A DNA stretch of 64,000 nt from Periweissella fabalis (GTDB lineage Bacteria; Bacillota; Bacilli; Lactobacillales; Lactobacillaceae). This document shows, piece after piece, positions 62,656 to 64,000 of the stretch. The position numbers and the translations under genes were made by a program. Numbering within the stretch: the first letter of the stretch is position 1; each line of letters starts with the position of its first letter. The notes beneath the pieces are model-generated. The model ran no database searches, was not told the origin of the DNA, and saw only the letters and a list, made by a program, of their open reading frames with translations. The stretch covers positions 372,001 to 436,000 of the forward strand of contig NZ_JAAXPN010000001.1 of NCBI RefSeq assembly GCF_012396505.1, written 5' to 3'.

Positions 62656-63321
62656 TTATTTTGTAAATATTTCATTAATTTTTGGAATCCATGTATTTAA
62701 TTCCGTAACTTTGGCATGTGTAAAAGCTGAAATCATTGCAAGGCCACAAGCACCAGTCCTAGCAATATCTTTAGCATCAGTAAATGAAACACCACCAATA
62801 GCTACAATTGGTAATTTTGTTGCCGTAACTAAATCTGTTAAACCCTTTAATCCAATTACAGGATCGGCATCGGCCTTAGAACTAGTAGTCTTAATTGGCC
62901 CACTACCTAAATAACTTATATTTGTTAAATCACTATTACCAAGTTGTGTTAAATTACTAACTGATAAGCCAATAAACATATCGGGATTAGTGCTTAACTT
63001 AATTTGGTCTACAATTTTAGATACTGTTTGATCGCTTTGACCAATATGGATGCCATCGGCTTGAATAGCTAATGCCAAATTAAGATCATCGTCAATTACT
63101 AACGGCACATTATATTTTAAAGTTAATTTCTTTAATTGATGCGCTAATGCTAATTTATCAGCATAATTTTTAATTGCACCTGAACCTTTTTCCCGATATT
63201 GAACGATTGTAGTGCCAGCCTTTAAAGCAGTCTCTACTAATTCTAACAAATCTTGGCCTGCTAATAAATCTTTGGTACCAATTATTAAATAAGAACGTAA
63301 CATTTTTGATGAAAATTGCAT
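62656..63321 (-). CDS. thiE: Thiamine-phosphate synthase
   Basis: ThiE joins HMP pyrophosphate with the thiazole phosphate to give thiamine phosphate. The 221-aa TIM-barrel protein has VQYREKGSG, VPLVIDDDLNLALAIQADGIHIGQSD (Mg-binding Asp residues), YLGSGPIKTTSSKADA and VAIGGVSFTDAKDIARTGACGLAMISA. The start overlaps the thiD stop by one base, with GGAAGG 11 bp upstream. A second in-frame ATG at 63300 lacks a ribosome site. Confidence 0.93.
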   Translation of the reverse strand: MQFSSKMLRSYLIIGTKDLLAGQDLLELVETALKAGTTIVQYREKGSGAIKNYADKLALAHQLKKLTLKYNVPLVIDDDLNLALAIQADGIHIGQSDQTVSKIVDQIKLSTNPDMFIGLSVSNLTQLGNSDLTNISYLGSGPIKTTSSKADADPVIGLKGLTDLVTATKLPIVAIGGVSFTDAKDIARTGACGLAMISAFTHAKVTELNTWIPKINEIFTK

Positions 63322-64000
63322 TAATTACACATCCTTCCCCAATGATTAAGTGGTCCGTGGCCATGCCCTACAATAATTTGATTAGTGATAGTTGTATATA
63401 AATACTCTTTGGCTTGCTTGATGGAGCTAACTAAATCATATCCAAGTGCCAAATTACTAGCAATTGCTGCGGCATAAGTATCACCAGTCCCATGAGTTCG
63501 AATAGTATCAACGCGTGAATTAACCAATGTAAATTCAGTTTGATTAGCTAGTAAGATATAATCAGTTAACTCATTACCAATAGCGTGACCGCCCTTAATG
63601 AGAACATTTTTAGCACCTAAAGATTGTAATATGTGTGCAGCAGTTACTAAATTATCAGGTGTGTTAATTTCAATGCCAGTCAATTGTTGTGCTTCTAATA
63701 AATTAGGTGTTACCAAAGTAGCTAATGGTAATAATTTTGTTTTAACTGCTGTAACTGCTTCGTTACTTAATAATTTAGCTCCACCTTTAGCTACCATTAC
63801 TGGATCAATAATAATTGGACCAAAGTCATAATTAGCAAGTGCTTTTGCGACAATTTCAACATGTTGTTGATCACCTAGCATCCCAGTTTTAACGGCTCTA
63901 ATTGCCAAGTCATCAGCAATACTAGCAAATTGTTGCTCAATTATTTGCGGTTCAAGTAATTGAACACCTTGAACACCATACGTATTTTGGGCCGTCACAG
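63321..64000 (-). CDS. thiD: Hydroxymethylpyrimidine (phosphate) kinase, N-terminus outside window
   Basis: ThiD phosphorylates HMP and HMP-P to HMP pyrophosphate. The visible 225 residues start at VTAQNTYGVQGV, which in complete enzymes lies about 45 residues after the start, so the gene continues past the right edge. The leftmost possible GTG is not the true start. Conserved blocks are AIRAVKTGMLGDQ, IIDPVMVAKGGAKLL, LVTPNLLEAQQLTG, NVLIKGGHA and THGTGDTYAAAIASNLA. Any TPP riboswitch of the operon would be outside the window. Confidence 0.93.
   Translation of the reverse strand, partial: VTAQNTYGVQGVQLLEPQIIEQQFASIADDLAIRAVKTGMLGDQQHVEIVAKALANYDFGPIIIDPVMVAKGGAKLLSNEAVTAVKTKLLPLATLVTPNLLEAQQLTGIEINTPDNLVTAAHILQSLGAKNVLIKGGHAIGNELTDYILLANQTEFTLVNSRVDTIRTHGTGDTYAAAIASNLALGYDLVSSIKQAKEYLYTTITNQIIVGHGHGPLNHWGRMCN

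Overview
This AT-rich window looks like the chromosome of a low-GC Gram-positive lactic acid bacterium (Lactobacillales, Lactobacillaceae). The evidence is strong AGGAGG-type ribosome sites, an arginine deiminase operon, mevalonate-pathway HMG-CoA synthase, a D-lactate-dehydrogenase-type enzyme, ECF riboflavin uptake (RibU) under an FMN riboswitch, cellobiose-type PTS genes with CcpA (cre) sites, and a B. subtilis-like LexA box and dif site. A stand-alone flagellar cap gene (fliD) implies a motile lineage. Motile Periweissella/Weissella relatives or motile lactobacilli would fit, but the species cannot be fixed from this sequence alone.

Layout. 1-3 kb (minus): an aromatic-type aminotransferase and a D-2-hydroxyacid dehydrogenase behind a leader with a small ORF rich in aromatic codons. 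3-13 kb: an ABC-F ribosome-protection gene behind a transcription attenuator, a candidate C-loop sRNA, a NatAB-like ABC pair, a frameshifted His/Tyr-rich membrane protein, aspartate 4-decarboxylase, Nudix and HIT proteins, a second candidate sRNA and a FetAB-like ABC exporter. 13-24 kb: AhpD-like protein, membrane protein, acetyltransferase, RqcH, MarR regulator, DegV, HMG-CoA synthase and a heterodimeric ABC exporter. 24-31 kb: fliD, an SOS-box gene, mnmA, and a csp-nudF-mtnN-nifS cluster. 31-37 kb: PucR-type regulator divergent from arcA-arcB-arcD(frameshifted)-arcC. 39-46 kb: cvfB-xerD-ribT-scpA-scpB-rluB, then ribU and a YczE-like gene. 46-49 kb: BceAB-like transporter and an isochorismatase-fold protein.

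49.4-50.6 kb is a gene-free 1.15-kb region containing a sequence closely matching the B. subtilis dif site. Genes to the left are mostly on the plus strand. From 53.3 kb to the end every gene is on the minus strand. The window therefore most likely spans the replication terminus. To the right lie a cytosine-deaminase-like enzyme, a CLC channel protein, a minus-strand operon of a 39-aa protein, a divergent ammonium transporter and a flavoprotein behind a 35-bp palindrome, a cellobiose PTS/GH1 operon with cre, a KUP potassium transporter, and the thiD-thiE end of a thiamine operon.

The regulatory sequences are the most unusual part: two candidate attenuators, two candidate sRNAs, a SigD-like promoter, an SOS box inside a leaderless promoter, the ADI-region inverted repeat, and a dispersed family of long hairpin terminators with a shared core. 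Two genes (7638 and arcD) carry apparent one-base deletions in T tracts, which may be real or may be sequencing errors.
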